Shown: piece by piece, positions 35,845 through 44,245 of the stretch
How positions within the stretch are numbered: the stretch's first letter is position 1
Layout of the letters: each line of letters starts with the position of its first letter
Assembly: GCF_032477075.1 (NCBI RefSeq)
Contig: NZ_JAWDXO010000012.1
Span: 56,530-120,529 of the forward strand
Reading direction: 5' to 3'
Source of the DNA: Fusobacterium sp.
Lineage (GTDB): Bacteria; Fusobacteriota; Fusobacteriia; Fusobacteriales; Fusobacteriaceae
Length of the DNA stretch: 64,000 bases
Program-made: the position numbers and the translations under genes
The notes under the pieces: model-generated
The model's input: the letters and a program-made list of their open reading frames with translations, nothing else
What the model was told of the DNA's origin: nothing
Database searches by the model: none

Positions 35845-37377
35845 TTATTTTACAAATATAGGTGAACTCCATGCAGCTCCACCATCTTTCTGCCATATTC
35901 TTACTCTAACATTTGAAATGTTGGTAGTATCTATAGTTTTTTCTATTCTTCTTGTGTATCCTGAAACAGGAACAGCTTTGGAAAGTTTTATTTTGTAGGC
36001 ATTATGCCACCAAGGATCAGTTCTGTAGTACTCTGTAAAGTTAAAGTTTTCCTTTAAAAGTTCTTCTGCTTCTTCTAGTAATGGTATCAATCTAGAAGAT
36101 TCAAATAATTCTTTTACTTCAAACTTATATTCTTTTCCATCAACTGTAAGAATAATAAAACTATCAATAGGAGCTGATATTTCAAATATAAATCCTTCTG
36201 TAGTTACTGCACTGGGTCCCATCCATTTTCCTGTAGCTGTTGTTTTATATGAAGTCAAATCAAATTTACAACTGCTGTCTGTCACATCATATAGACGTTG
36301 ACCAAAATTACTCCAACATTTTTCAATAGATAAAATTTTCCCTTCTGTTGAAAGTGAACCACTCCAGTTTCTTGATTTTATATCAGGAAATATTCTTCTA
36401 TCTGGACCCCATCCAAAATCTGCTTTAAATTTAAATTGAACAATTTTACCAAGAGATTCTTTTTCCCATGTTGAAGTATGAGGAATCATTTCAGCTGTTA
36501 TATTGTCTTCTATGATTTCTATTCTGTCTATTGAATTTGAAGCTTCTACATTCAGTACAAGCTTAGAGTCTTTTCTTGGAGTTACACTTCCCCCCATAAC
36601 CGTATCATCTATTAAAAAATCTACTTTTATTCTATCTTTGCTTACTCCATAGACTCTTTTATTTATAAAGGCATCCCAGATACTTTCCTTTGTATTATCC
36701 TCAGCCAACACAGCAATATATCCAAATCCATAAACTCCAGGAACAGAATGATTATCACCTGAAGCTATAACTCCAAATTGATGTCCTTTCTCCCATCCTT
36801 TTTCTACAGCTGTTACTCCTGTTCTAGGGCCCATGTGAATATGTCTGTCCATTGTAAATTGACTTTCATCATTTTCACTAGAACCATGTGATGAATAAAT
36901 TTCTACAAATGGTGAAAACTTATCATTATGTGTCTCCCAGTTTTTTCCTCTATGACCAAGCTCATAAGCCAAGTGATGAGGAATAGCTATACAATCAACC
37001 TCTCTAAAGTTTTTTTCAAGCTCTAAATATCTAAGAGGAAAATATGGATTTTGATCATTTTTCAAAAAGAAAACATTATGATCTCCATCTTTTCCTGCCC
37101 CCTGCCATTCATACCCTATGAACATAGGAAACCCTTCTTCATTTACTTTTTCAGTAAATTTTCTTATATATTCCCAATCAGCTTGTACTTTATCCATAGG
37201 ATAAATATCCTCTACTCCCAATCCACACTCATCTTTTCTCATATAATATGGATAATATGCAAATGGCCAGAAATCAAAAATATCCTTTACTTGCTCAAAC
37301 CATAAAGGCAACTTATCTATGCTTTCATGATGCAGATTGCTGTGCATATCACTCCATAATATTTTATATTTGTTCAT
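35845..37377 (-). CDS. DUF3604-like PHP-type metallohydrolase
   Basis: A 510-residue protein. WSDMHSNLHHES near residue 9 is an HxNxH-type metal motif, as in PHP-like hydrolases; GYEWQG, AIPHHLAYELG, EIYSSHGSSE and VIASGDNHSVPG follow in order, each with likely metal ligands. This pattern matches the DUF3604 group, of unknown activity. The C-terminal third (from about residue 270) is a beta-rich region with LNVEAS-NSIDRIEI. No signal peptide. Between the NanE-like and sulfatase genes, it may hydrolyse an ester, phosphate or glycoside of the imported amino sugar. The ribosome site is weak, suggesting coupling to the upstream gene. Confidence 0.72.
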   Translation of the reverse strand: MNKYKILWSDMHSNLHHESIDKLPLWFEQVKDIFDFWPFAYYPYYMRKDECGLGVEDIYPMDKVQADWEYIRKFTEKVNEEGFPMFIGYEWQGAGKDGDHNVFFLKNDQNPYFPLRYLELEKNFREVDCIAIPHHLAYELGHRGKNWETHNDKFSPFVEIYSSHGSSENDESQFTMDRHIHMGPRTGVTAVEKGWEKGHQFGVIASGDNHSVPGVYGFGYIAVLAEDNTKESIWDAFINKRVYGVSKDRIKVDFLIDDTVMGGSVTPRKDSKLVLNVEASNSIDRIEIIEDNITAEMIPHTSTWEKESLGKIVQFKFKADFGWGPDRRIFPDIKSRNWSGSLSTEGKILSIEKCWSNFGQRLYDVTDSSCKFDLTSYKTTATGKWMGPSAVTTEGFIFEISAPIDSFIILTVDGKEYKFEVKELFESSRLIPLLEEAEELLKENFNFTEYYRTDPWWHNAYKIKLSKAVPVSGYTRRIEKTIDTTNISNVRVRIWQKDGGAAWSSPIFVK

Positions 37378-37395
37378 AACTTTTCACCAGCCTAT

Positions 37396-38124
37396 CTAAT
37401 ATTTTAATGGAATTTTCCTTTTATATTTATTCATAACACTTGTAAATCTCAATGTTGCCAGATGAGGTCTTGTGATTGCACTTCCAATTACAACAGCATG
37501 AGCTCCAAGATAAAGACTTTGAACAGCCTCTTCAGGAGAAGCTATTTTTCCTTCCATAATTACAAGTCCTAATCCTTCACAAAATTCTGTAATTCTTGCC
37601 AATTCTTCAAAGTCTGGAGAGTCTGTAGATTTTGGATTATCATTAAATCTATATAATGTTGGAGCAACCATATGTGCTCCCATTTTTAAAGCCTCTCTTG
37701 CTTCTTCAGCATTTCTTATATCAGCAAGTATTAATAAATCTGGATATTTTTCTTTTATCTCTGAAATAAGTTCATAAGCTTTTCTGCCATAACTATTTAT
37801 TCTATTTGTAGCATCAACTGCTACAATATCAGCTCCAGCTTTTACTATTTCATCAACCTCTTTCATACTTGGAGTAATAAAAACATCTTCTGTATCAATA
37901 TTTATCTTCCACAGACCTATTATAGGTTTATTAGTAATTTTTCTTATTCTAGCTATGTTTTCAGGGGTATCTATTCTATATCCACAGGCATCTCCCCATT
38001 CACCACATGCCACTAGTTTTTCTATTATCTCTGGAAGATAAAGAGGATCTGTTTTTTTTACTTGGCATGATAATATCAAACCATTTTTTATATCTTCTAT
38101 TATTTTTTTATTCTTATCATTCAT
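37396..38124 (-). CDS. nanE: N-acetylmannosamine-6-phosphate 2-epimerase-like protein
   Basis: A 242-residue TIM barrel of the NanE family, which converts ManNAc-6-P to GlcNAc-6-P. LILSCQV near residue 17, IIGLWK with the catalytic-type Lys73, VAVDATNR, ILADIRNAEEAREA, IMEGKIASPEEA with the catalytic-type Glu, and VIGSAITRPHLATLRF are all in order. The usual TTLSGYT phosphate loop reads APTLYRFND here, so the substrate may differ from ManNAc-6-P. It follows a PTS permease, so a 6-phosphorylated hexosamine is a reasonable substrate. No sialic acid lyase or kinase is nearby. Confidence 0.82.
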   Translation of the reverse strand: MNDKNKKIIEDIKNGLILSCQVKKTDPLYLPEIIEKLVACGEWGDACGYRIDTPENIARIRKITNKPIIGLWKINIDTEDVFITPSMKEVDEIVKAGADIVAVDATNRINSYGRKAYELISEIKEKYPDLLILADIRNAEEAREALKMGAHMVAPTLYRFNDNPKSTDSPDFEELARITEFCEGLGLVIMEGKIASPEEAVQSLYLGAHAVVIGSAITRPHLATLRFTSVMNKYKRKIPLKY

Positions 38125-38152
38125 AAAATCACTATCCTTATATTATTATATT

Positions 38153-39727
38153 TTACAATGTAGCAACATATTCATCAATTTCTGTTCTGATAAGATTTAC
38201 TGTTGGCCCATAAATTATTTGAAGATTTTTTCCTCTAGTAACAACATTATGTGCCCCTGTTTGTTTTAATAAATCAATATTTACAACATCTAATTTTTTT
38301 ACTGTAACTCTTAATCTTGTTGCACAATTATCAATGTCAGAAATATTTCCCATTCCTCCCAAAGCTTCTATTATTGTTTTAGCTTCTCCAGAAGTATATT
38401 TTCCTTTCAGTCCTTTTTCTTGTTCTTCATCATCTTCTCTTCCAGGTGTTTTAGCGTTTAATTTTTCTATTAAGAATTTAAATAACAGATAATTTACTAT
38501 AAATATTGGGATTCCAAGAATAAGTATCCAGATATAATTAGTTTTAGAATTTCCTTGGAATACTCCAAATAATAAAAATTCAACTAATCCAGCTGAGAAA
38601 GTAGACCCTATTGTAATTTTAGCTATTGCTGCAATAACAAAAGATATTGCAAAAGAAACTGCTTCTGCCACAAAAAGTAAAGGTGAAGCAAATAATAAAG
38701 CAAATGATATTGGTTCAGTAACCCCAGTTAAAAAACTTGTAAGTCCTATTGAAAGTAAAAATCCAAATGTTGCCTTTCTTTTTGGTCCTTTTGGAATAGC
38801 AGTATACATAGCTAAACATATAGCAGGCATTGTAAATATCATATGGAAGTATCTTCCACTATTATATAAAGCTATATTTGAAAAATAATGAACTGTATCG
38901 TGATCAGCTAGTTGTGCAAGAAATATACTCTGCCATCCTTCAATAACCTTTCCTCCAACTTCTAGAGTTCCTCCAGCAGCTGTAGTCCAGAATGGAAGAT
39001 AGAATACATGATGAAGACCTAAAACATAGAATCCTCTAAGAACAAGTCCATACATAAATGCTCCAAATATTCCTAATCCTTGAGTAAGAACTCCAAAATA
39101 AGCAATCATAGCTGCTATTGCTGGCCAAACAAAAACCATGATTAAAGATATAAACATAAATACAACTGTATTAACTATTGGAACAAATCTTGATCCTCCA
39201 AAGAAAGCTAATACATCAGGAAGTTTAGTTTTATAGTACTTGTTATGGACAATTCCAGTTACAATACCAGCTAAAACTCCTCCAAAAACATTCATATTAA
39301 GAGTTTTTATTCCAAACTGTACAGCTTGTCCATAAAGACGTATATCTGCACCAGCAGGAGCTTCTTTTCCAAAAATACTCATAAATGCCCCTGTTCCTGT
39401 TAAAAGAACAAAATAACCAACAACTGCTGAAAGACCAGCAGACCCCTTTTCATTTTTTGCTAATCCAGCAGCTATACCAACAGCAAAAATTAATGGCAAT
39501 GCAGCAAAAACTCCATTTCCTACAGCATTCATTAATTTAAGTAATCCCTGTAAAACAGCATTATCTAAAACAGAATAAGCTTTTATTACTGCTCCTGATG
39601 ATAATGCAGCAGAAATACCAAGTAAAAGTCCTGCTACTGGTAAAATTGAAATAGGCATCATAATAGCTTTACCTAATTGCTGCCCTAAGCCAAAAATATT
39701 GTCTTTTAAACTAACTTTCCCTTCCAT
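38153..39727 (-). CDS. PTS EIICB permease of the glucose/N-acetylglucosamine family
   Basis: A 524-residue fusion. Residues about 1-400 are a polytopic EIIC domain (GLGQQLGKAIMMPISILPVAG start; the loop TGVTEPISFALLF near residue 345 carries the sugar-binding Glu). The last 75 residues are an EIIB domain with the phosphorylated Cys468 in DNCATRLRV. No EIIA domain is attached, so phosphate must come from a separate EIIA. The ATG at 39727 has GGAGG nearby; an upstream Met lies before that site. It imports and phosphorylates a hexosamine-type sugar, here predicted to be sulfated because of the downstream sulfatase. First gene of the operon. Confidence 0.88.
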   Translation of the reverse strand: MEGKVSLKDNIFGLGQQLGKAIMMPISILPVAGLLLGISAALSSGAVIKAYSVLDNAVLQGLLKLMNAVGNGVFAALPLIFAVGIAAGLAKNEKGSAGLSAVVGYFVLLTGTGAFMSIFGKEAPAGADIRLYGQAVQFGIKTLNMNVFGGVLAGIVTGIVHNKYYKTKLPDVLAFFGGSRFVPIVNTVVFMFISLIMVFVWPAIAAMIAYFGVLTQGLGIFGAFMYGLVLRGFYVLGLHHVFYLPFWTTAAGGTLEVGGKVIEGWQSIFLAQLADHDTVHYFSNIALYNSGRYFHMIFTMPAICLAMYTAIPKGPKRKATFGFLLSIGLTSFLTGVTEPISFALLFASPLLFVAEAVSFAISFVIAAIAKITIGSTFSAGLVEFLLFGVFQGNSKTNYIWILILGIPIFIVNYLLFKFLIEKLNAKTPGREDDEEQEKGLKGKYTSGEAKTIIEALGGMGNISDIDNCATRLRVTVKKLDVVNIDLLKQTGAHNVVTRGKNLQIIYGPTVNLIRTEIDEYVATL

Positions 39728-39763
39728 AATCAACCTCCACATTTTATTTATGTACCTTATTTA

Positions 39764-39834
39764 TTGACATACTCTAGTTAAATTGATTATAATTCATAAA
39801 AAATAACTTGTCAATACAAATTATATGTTGTATT
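39764..39834. promoter_or_regulatory. Divergent overlapping promoters and GntR operator
   Basis: Plus strand: TTGACA (39764-39769), 18 bp, TATAAT (39788-39793) for the GntR gene. Minus strand: TTGACA (39814-39809), 17 bp, TATAAT (39791-39786) for the PTS operon. The two -10 boxes overlap by four bases. An inverted repeat AATACAA-N8-TTGTATT (39813-39834) covers the start of the minus -35 box and is a likely GntR operator. Confidence 0.8.
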
Positions 39835-39898
39835 ATACATTATATAAAACTTGTATTATTTTTTTTAAAGTTGTAAATAAGAAAAAGGAGGGTATATT

Positions 39899-40618
39899 AT
39901 GGAAGATAAAAAAGTTTCAAAATATCAATTGATTGAGAGTTATATAGTTGAAGGAATACAAAGTAACCATTATAAGGTTAATGATATTCTTCCTACAGAA
40001 GCAGAACTATCTGAAAAGTTTAACTGCTCCAGAGTTACAGTTCGTCAGGCATTAAGTAATCTGGCATATAAAGGTATCATATACAGAATACAGGGAAAAG
40101 GATCTTTTGTATCAAAAGAAAATACTTTAAAGCGTTCTCCCCTTCTTAAAAGTTTTACTGAAGATATTCTTGATATGGGGAAAAAACCATGGTCAATAGT
40201 AGAAACTTTTCATATTGCAAAAGTTGGAGAACATATTGGAAGAATAATGGGATTAAAACCTACTGAAAAAATTTATTATATTGAAAGAATTAGATTTGCT
40301 GATAATGACCCTATTCTCTTTGAAAAGACATATATGGAAATATCTAAACACCCTGAGATGTCTGTGAAAATATTGGAAGGTTCTAAATATGAATATGCAA
40401 AAAAACATGGAATGGAAATTTCTATTTCATATCAAAATATAACTCCTATATTTCCTCCTGAGAGTATAGCTGAAAAGTTAAAAATTTCTTCTAAAACACC
40501 TATTCTAAAATTATCAAATGTTACCTATTTATCAAATGGAGAACTTTTTGATTACAATGAATTATATATGAATACAGAGTTATATCAACTGAATATAGTA
40601 AAGAAAGTTGAAAAATAA
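39899..40618 (+). CDS. GntR-family regulator, HutC/UTRA type
   Basis: A 239-residue regulator. The winged helix spans residues about 8-75 (ILPTEAELSEKFNCSRVTVR and QALSNLAYKGIIYRIQGKGSF). The UTRA ligand domain starts near residue 85 (LLKSFTEDILDMGKKP). UTRA regulators such as NagR sense phosphorylated amino sugars, which fits the divergent PTS operon. AAGGAGG precedes the ATG. Its promoter overlaps that of the PTS operon, so binding would control both genes. Confidence 0.9.
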   Translation: MEDKKVSKYQLIESYIVEGIQSNHYKVNDILPTEAELSEKFNCSRVTVRQALSNLAYKGIIYRIQGKGSFVSKENTLKRSPLLKSFTEDILDMGKKPWSIVETFHIAKVGEHIGRIMGLKPTEKIYYIERIRFADNDPILFEKTYMEISKHPEMSVKILEGSKYEYAKKHGMEISISYQNITPIFPPESIAEKLKISSKTPILKLSNVTYLSNGELFDYNELYMNTELYQLNIVKKVEK

Positions 40619-40645
40619 TTCTCTTAATATTAAAATATCCTATCA

Positions 40646-40700
40646 AAGAACCCATAAGTTTTTAAATAATCATTTTTTAATATATGGGTTCTTCTTTTTT
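40646..40700 (+). terminator. Terminator after the GntR/UTRA gene
   Basis: Perfect arms AAGAACCCATA (40646-40656) and TATGGGTTCTT (40683-40693), followed by CTTTTTT. Confidence 0.9.
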
Positions 40701-40824
40701 CAGAAATTTTATTTTTATAAAAAATTTCTATTACAATTATTTATTTTTGATGATATACATATAAAATTTTGATAATATTTTCTTTTAAAATTCATGATTC
40801 TTCTTTTTATTGAATATCTAATTT

Positions 40825-41700
40825 TTATATTTCCATCTCTAATCTTTCTAAAAATTTTTTAGCTGCTTTAGAAAATATTTGAGATTTTTTCCATACAATA
40901 TTTAATCCAACCTCTAATTTAGGTTCTAATGGTTTAAAACATAAAACACTATTTCCAGTAGTATTTACTAATTTATCAAGGCTCAATGCATACCCAATAC
41001 CTTCTTCTACCATAAGAGAAGCATTATAAACTAAATTGTATGTTGTTACAATATTCAGCTTATTATAATCTAAACCTATCCATTTTGAAATTTCTTTTCC
41101 AACCATTGATTGCCTAGAACATAAAAGTGGAATATTCCACAAATTTTCTGGTTTTATTGTATTATATGACGCTAATGAACTATCCTTTCTCATTAATAAT
41201 CCCCATATATCTGTTGCAGGGAGTTTAATATATTCATATTTTTTTATATCAGCTGGCTCTATTAATATTCCAAAATCCAATAACCCTTTATCCAATCGTT
41301 GTGTAACATCCTCTGCATTTCCACTAAATATATGATATCTTATATGAGGATATTCCTCTTGCAACTTTTTTGCTGTTTGAGCAATTATTCTCATGGCATC
41401 TGTTTCTCCTCCACCTATATAAATGTCCCCATTTATGACTTCATCAGAAGTTATAATTTCTGTTTCTGTTTTTTCTACTAGCTCAATTATTTCTTCTGCT
41501 CTTTTTCTTAGAAGAGCTCCTTCGTCTGTCAAAGTAAGTTTTCTGCTTCCTCGAATAAATAATTTTTTTCCTAATTCTTCTTCTAATTCCATAAGTTGTC
41601 TTGAAAGAGTAGGTTGTGTTACATGTAAAAGCTCTGCTGCTCTTGTTATACTTTCTTCTCTAGCCACAGCAACAAAATAACGTAAAACTCTTAATTCCAT
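40825..41700 (-). CDS. LysR-family transcriptional regulator
   Basis: A 291-residue LysR regulator. The N-terminal winged helix reads LRYFVAVAREESITRAAELL and HVTQPTLSRQLMELEEELG; the effector domain begins near residue 90 (GDIYIGGGETDAMR). It resembles the common YbhD/CynR-like members; the effector is unknown. AGGAGG precedes the ATG. It is divergent from the TonB-dependent receptor gene and, by position, may control it. Confidence 0.9.
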   Translation of the reverse strand: MELRVLRYFVAVAREESITRAAELLHVTQPTLSRQLMELEEELGKKLFIRGSRKLTLTDEGALLRKRAEEIIELVEKTETEIITSDEVINGDIYIGGGETDAMRIIAQTAKKLQEEYPHIRYHIFSGNAEDVTQRLDKGLLDFGILIEPADIKKYEYIKLPATDIWGLLMRKDSSLASYNTIKPENLWNIPLLCSRQSMVGKEISKWIGLDYNKLNIVTTYNLVYNASLMVEEGIGYALSLDKLVNTTGNSVLCFKPLEPKLEVGLNIVWKKSQIFSKAAKKFLERLEMEI

Positions 41701-42065
41701 ATTTTATTCCTCCTAATAATTCCATTTTTATAATTATACCTTTTTTAAATATGCTTATCAAGTATAGCTTTATAACTATTCTTAAGATCATATTCATTTA
41801 TAGATATATCACATATTTATCTTAATATTTTTATCTTGTTTTACAAATATTATTATATACAAAATATTTGTTGACAAAATAAAATAAAAATATTATCATA
41901 AAAAAGATAACTTCATTTTATAAGTTCATATATTAATTTAGTTTGATTTACTAAGCTATAACTAAAAATGATGATTGAGGGGAATTCAGCTTTACTTTTG
42001 TTCAAAGTAAAAATGTACAACATCACAAATTTTCTATATTTCTATGGAAAGATAAGGAGAAAGAA
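41701..42065 (+). promoter_or_regulatory. Divergent LysR/receptor intergenic region with promoter and leader hairpin
   Basis: Plus-strand TTGACA (41871-41876) and TATCAT (41894-41899) with 17-bp spacing give a leader of about 160 nt before the receptor ATG. Within it TTTACTTT-N5-AAAGTAAA (41991-42011) is a perfect short hairpin. No gene is visible in this stretch. Confidence 0.6.
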
Positions 42066-44135
42066 ATGAATTTAAAAAAATTAGCTTTACACTCATTATT
42101 AATTTCAACTACAATTTTTGCTAGTTCAAATTCTGAAAATGTAGAAGGAATAAATCTAGGCAATACAGTTATTTATTCTAGTACAGGTTTTGAAACTACT
42201 GTAAGGGATGTAGCAAGTAATCCCACTATTGTTGTAAGTGAAACAATTGAAGAAAAACATTATCCTTCAATTGAAGACGCTTTAAAAGATGTTCCAGCTG
42301 TTAATGTACAGTATCAAATGGGAATGCCTGTAATTGATATGAGAGGGCAAGGAATGGCAAAAGCTATGACTAATGTCCAACTTCTTGTTGATGGTATTCG
42401 TGCCAATGCTTCTGATACTTCTCATGTTGGTACTCCTGTAAATACAATATCTATCAGCCAGATAGAGAGAATAGAAATAATTCCTGGAGGAGGAGCAGTC
42501 CTCTATGGAAGTGGTACTTCTGGTGGAGTAATAAATGTCATTACTAAAAAGCAAACTGGTCCTAGAGCTACTGCTGGATACAGTTATGGAAACTACAGAG
42601 GAAATACCTATGAAGTATCTGCTGGACATACAATTGGAAAACTTGATATAGATTTAGCCTATACAAGAAATGAAATAAAAGGATACAGAAAATATAATGA
42701 AGAAGATTCGAATCATTTTAATACTAAATTGAGATATGATATATCTGATGACCATAGCATTATTTTTAGATATTCAAAATATGATAGTGAATCTGAAATT
42801 CCTAATTCATTGACTAAGTCTCAAATAGAAAGTGATAGAAAACAAAGTGGAAAAAGTTCTGGTGATATTGATAAATGGGATAGAGATAAAGATGAATTTT
42901 CATTAGAATATGCTGGAAAAATAAGTGATAATATGGAATTAAATTTAATAGGTTATTTCCAGGATACTGATATGCACTATAAAATGGTTACTGCTAAAAG
43001 TGGTATGAATATGAAAGCTGCTTTTGATGATGAGAAAAAAGGTGCAACAGCAAAATTAAAATACAAGTATGGAAATGACAGCAATATTATTTTTGGTTTA
43101 GAATATTTGGATAATGAACTGCACAGAAAACAGAATATGTATATGGAAAAAATGGGTACTAAAATACCAATGACTAACATTGATTTAAAAGCTACTAAAG
43201 AATCTATTAGTGGTTTTGTGTTAAATACATATAAATATCAGGATTTTGAATTTATTCAAGGATTTAGATATGAAAAAGCTGATTATGATATGAAAAGAAA
43301 AAGTTCTGGAAAGAAAGTAGATCTTGGTGGAAGTACAAAAGATGCAGATAATTTTGCTGTTGAATTAGCAGTAAATTATCTTTATTCTGATACTGGTAAT
43401 GTTTATTTAAAGTATGAAAGAGGATTCACATCTCCTGCTCCTGCTTTAATCACTAACAGATATTCTACTTCACATCCAGATCCAAGTAAAGCTGGTCTAT
43501 ATTATTTCAATGATCTTGATTCTGAAACTTATAACACTTTTGAGTTAGGATTTAGGGATACATTTGGAATTTCAGAATTAAATGGAGCTATTTTTTATAC
43601 TTTGACAAATGATGAAATTAGAAGTTCAGGTCATGCATCTAATACTCAACATTCAATAGAAAATATAAATTTAGATAAAACAGAAAGATATGGCTTTGAA
43701 CTTGCAGCTAAACAAGATGTAGGTAAATTTACTTTTACTGAAAGCTATAATTATGTACATGCTAAAGTAAAAAAAGCTGATGATAATGGAGAAAAATTAG
43801 ATGGAAAAAGAATAGCTTATGTTCCTAATCATAAATTATCTTTAGGTGTATTATATTCATTTAATGAAAGATTTAATATTGGTGGAGATGTTGTTTATAA
43901 AAGTGCAACTTATCTTACAAACAATAATGAAGGTGGAAAGAAAAATGCACATGCTGTAGCTAATATCAGAGCTAACTTTAAAGCTACTGAAAGTCTTAAT
44001 TTATATGCTGGAGTAAACAATGTATTTGATAAAAAATACTATGATTATGTTTCATATAGTTCTTCTACTAATGAATTTTTATATGACCCTGCATATGAGA
44101 GAAATTATTATGTAGGATTTAAATTCCAGTTTTAA
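42066..44135 (+). CDS. TonB-dependent outer-membrane receptor
   Basis: A 689-residue receptor. Residues 1-20 are a signal peptide (LALHSLLISTTIFAS). The plug domain spans about 40-160: YPSIEDALKDVPAVNVQ, VQLLVDGIRAN, QIERIEIIPGGGAVLYG and GTSGGVINVITKK. The beta-barrel follows to the C-terminal Phe (VGFKFQF). It would import an iron complex, cobalamin or another scarce ligand using TonB energy; the ligand cannot be read, and no TonB box is obvious. AAGGAG precedes the ATG. No ABC transporter or TonB gene is adjacent. Divergent from LysR, flanked by a terminator. Confidence 0.92.
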   Translation: MNLKKLALHSLLISTTIFASSNSENVEGINLGNTVIYSSTGFETTVRDVASNPTIVVSETIEEKHYPSIEDALKDVPAVNVQYQMGMPVIDMRGQGMAKAMTNVQLLVDGIRANASDTSHVGTPVNTISISQIERIEIIPGGGAVLYGSGTSGGVINVITKKQTGPRATAGYSYGNYRGNTYEVSAGHTIGKLDIDLAYTRNEIKGYRKYNEEDSNHFNTKLRYDISDDHSIIFRYSKYDSESEIPNSLTKSQIESDRKQSGKSSGDIDKWDRDKDEFSLEYAGKISDNMELNLIGYFQDTDMHYKMVTAKSGMNMKAAFDDEKKGATAKLKYKYGNDSNIIFGLEYLDNELHRKQNMYMEKMGTKIPMTNIDLKATKESISGFVLNTYKYQDFEFIQGFRYEKADYDMKRKSSGKKVDLGGSTKDADNFAVELAVNYLYSDTGNVYLKYERGFTSPAPALITNRYSTSHPDPSKAGLYYFNDLDSETYNTFELGFRDTFGISELNGAIFYTLTNDEIRSSGHASNTQHSIENINLDKTERYGFELAAKQDVGKFTFTESYNYVHAKVKKADDNGEKLDGKRIAYVPNHKLSLGVLYSFNERFNIGGDVVYKSATYLTNNNEGGKKNAHAVANIRANFKATESLNLYAGVNNVFDKKYYDYVSYSSSTNEFLYDPAYERNYYVGFKFQF

Positions 44136-44176
44136 TGATAAATTTCCCCTCTAAACTATAAAATTAACTTAAAATA

Positions 44177-44223
44177 AAGTGACTGTTACAAATATCTCTT
44201 ACTTATAAATATAACAGTCACTT
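44177..44223. terminator. Bidirectional terminator between receptor and permease genes
   Basis: Perfect 12-bp arms AAGTGACTGTTA (44177-44188) and its complement (44212-44223), with T-rich sequence on both sides. Confidence 0.85.
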
Positions 44224-44245
44224 CTTTTAATGTTTCAACTAATTA

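Noticed and set aside
41894..41920. A possible Fur box in the receptor promoter
   Set aside because: The ATTATCAT...GATAAC stretch only partly matches the Fur consensus and is expected by chance in this A/T-rich DNA.
42282..42629. A 115-codon minus-strand frame inside the TonB-dependent receptor gene
   Set aside because: It lies fully within the plug-domain coding sequence, is Ser-rich and low complexity, and has no family resemblance; it is an antisense shadow.
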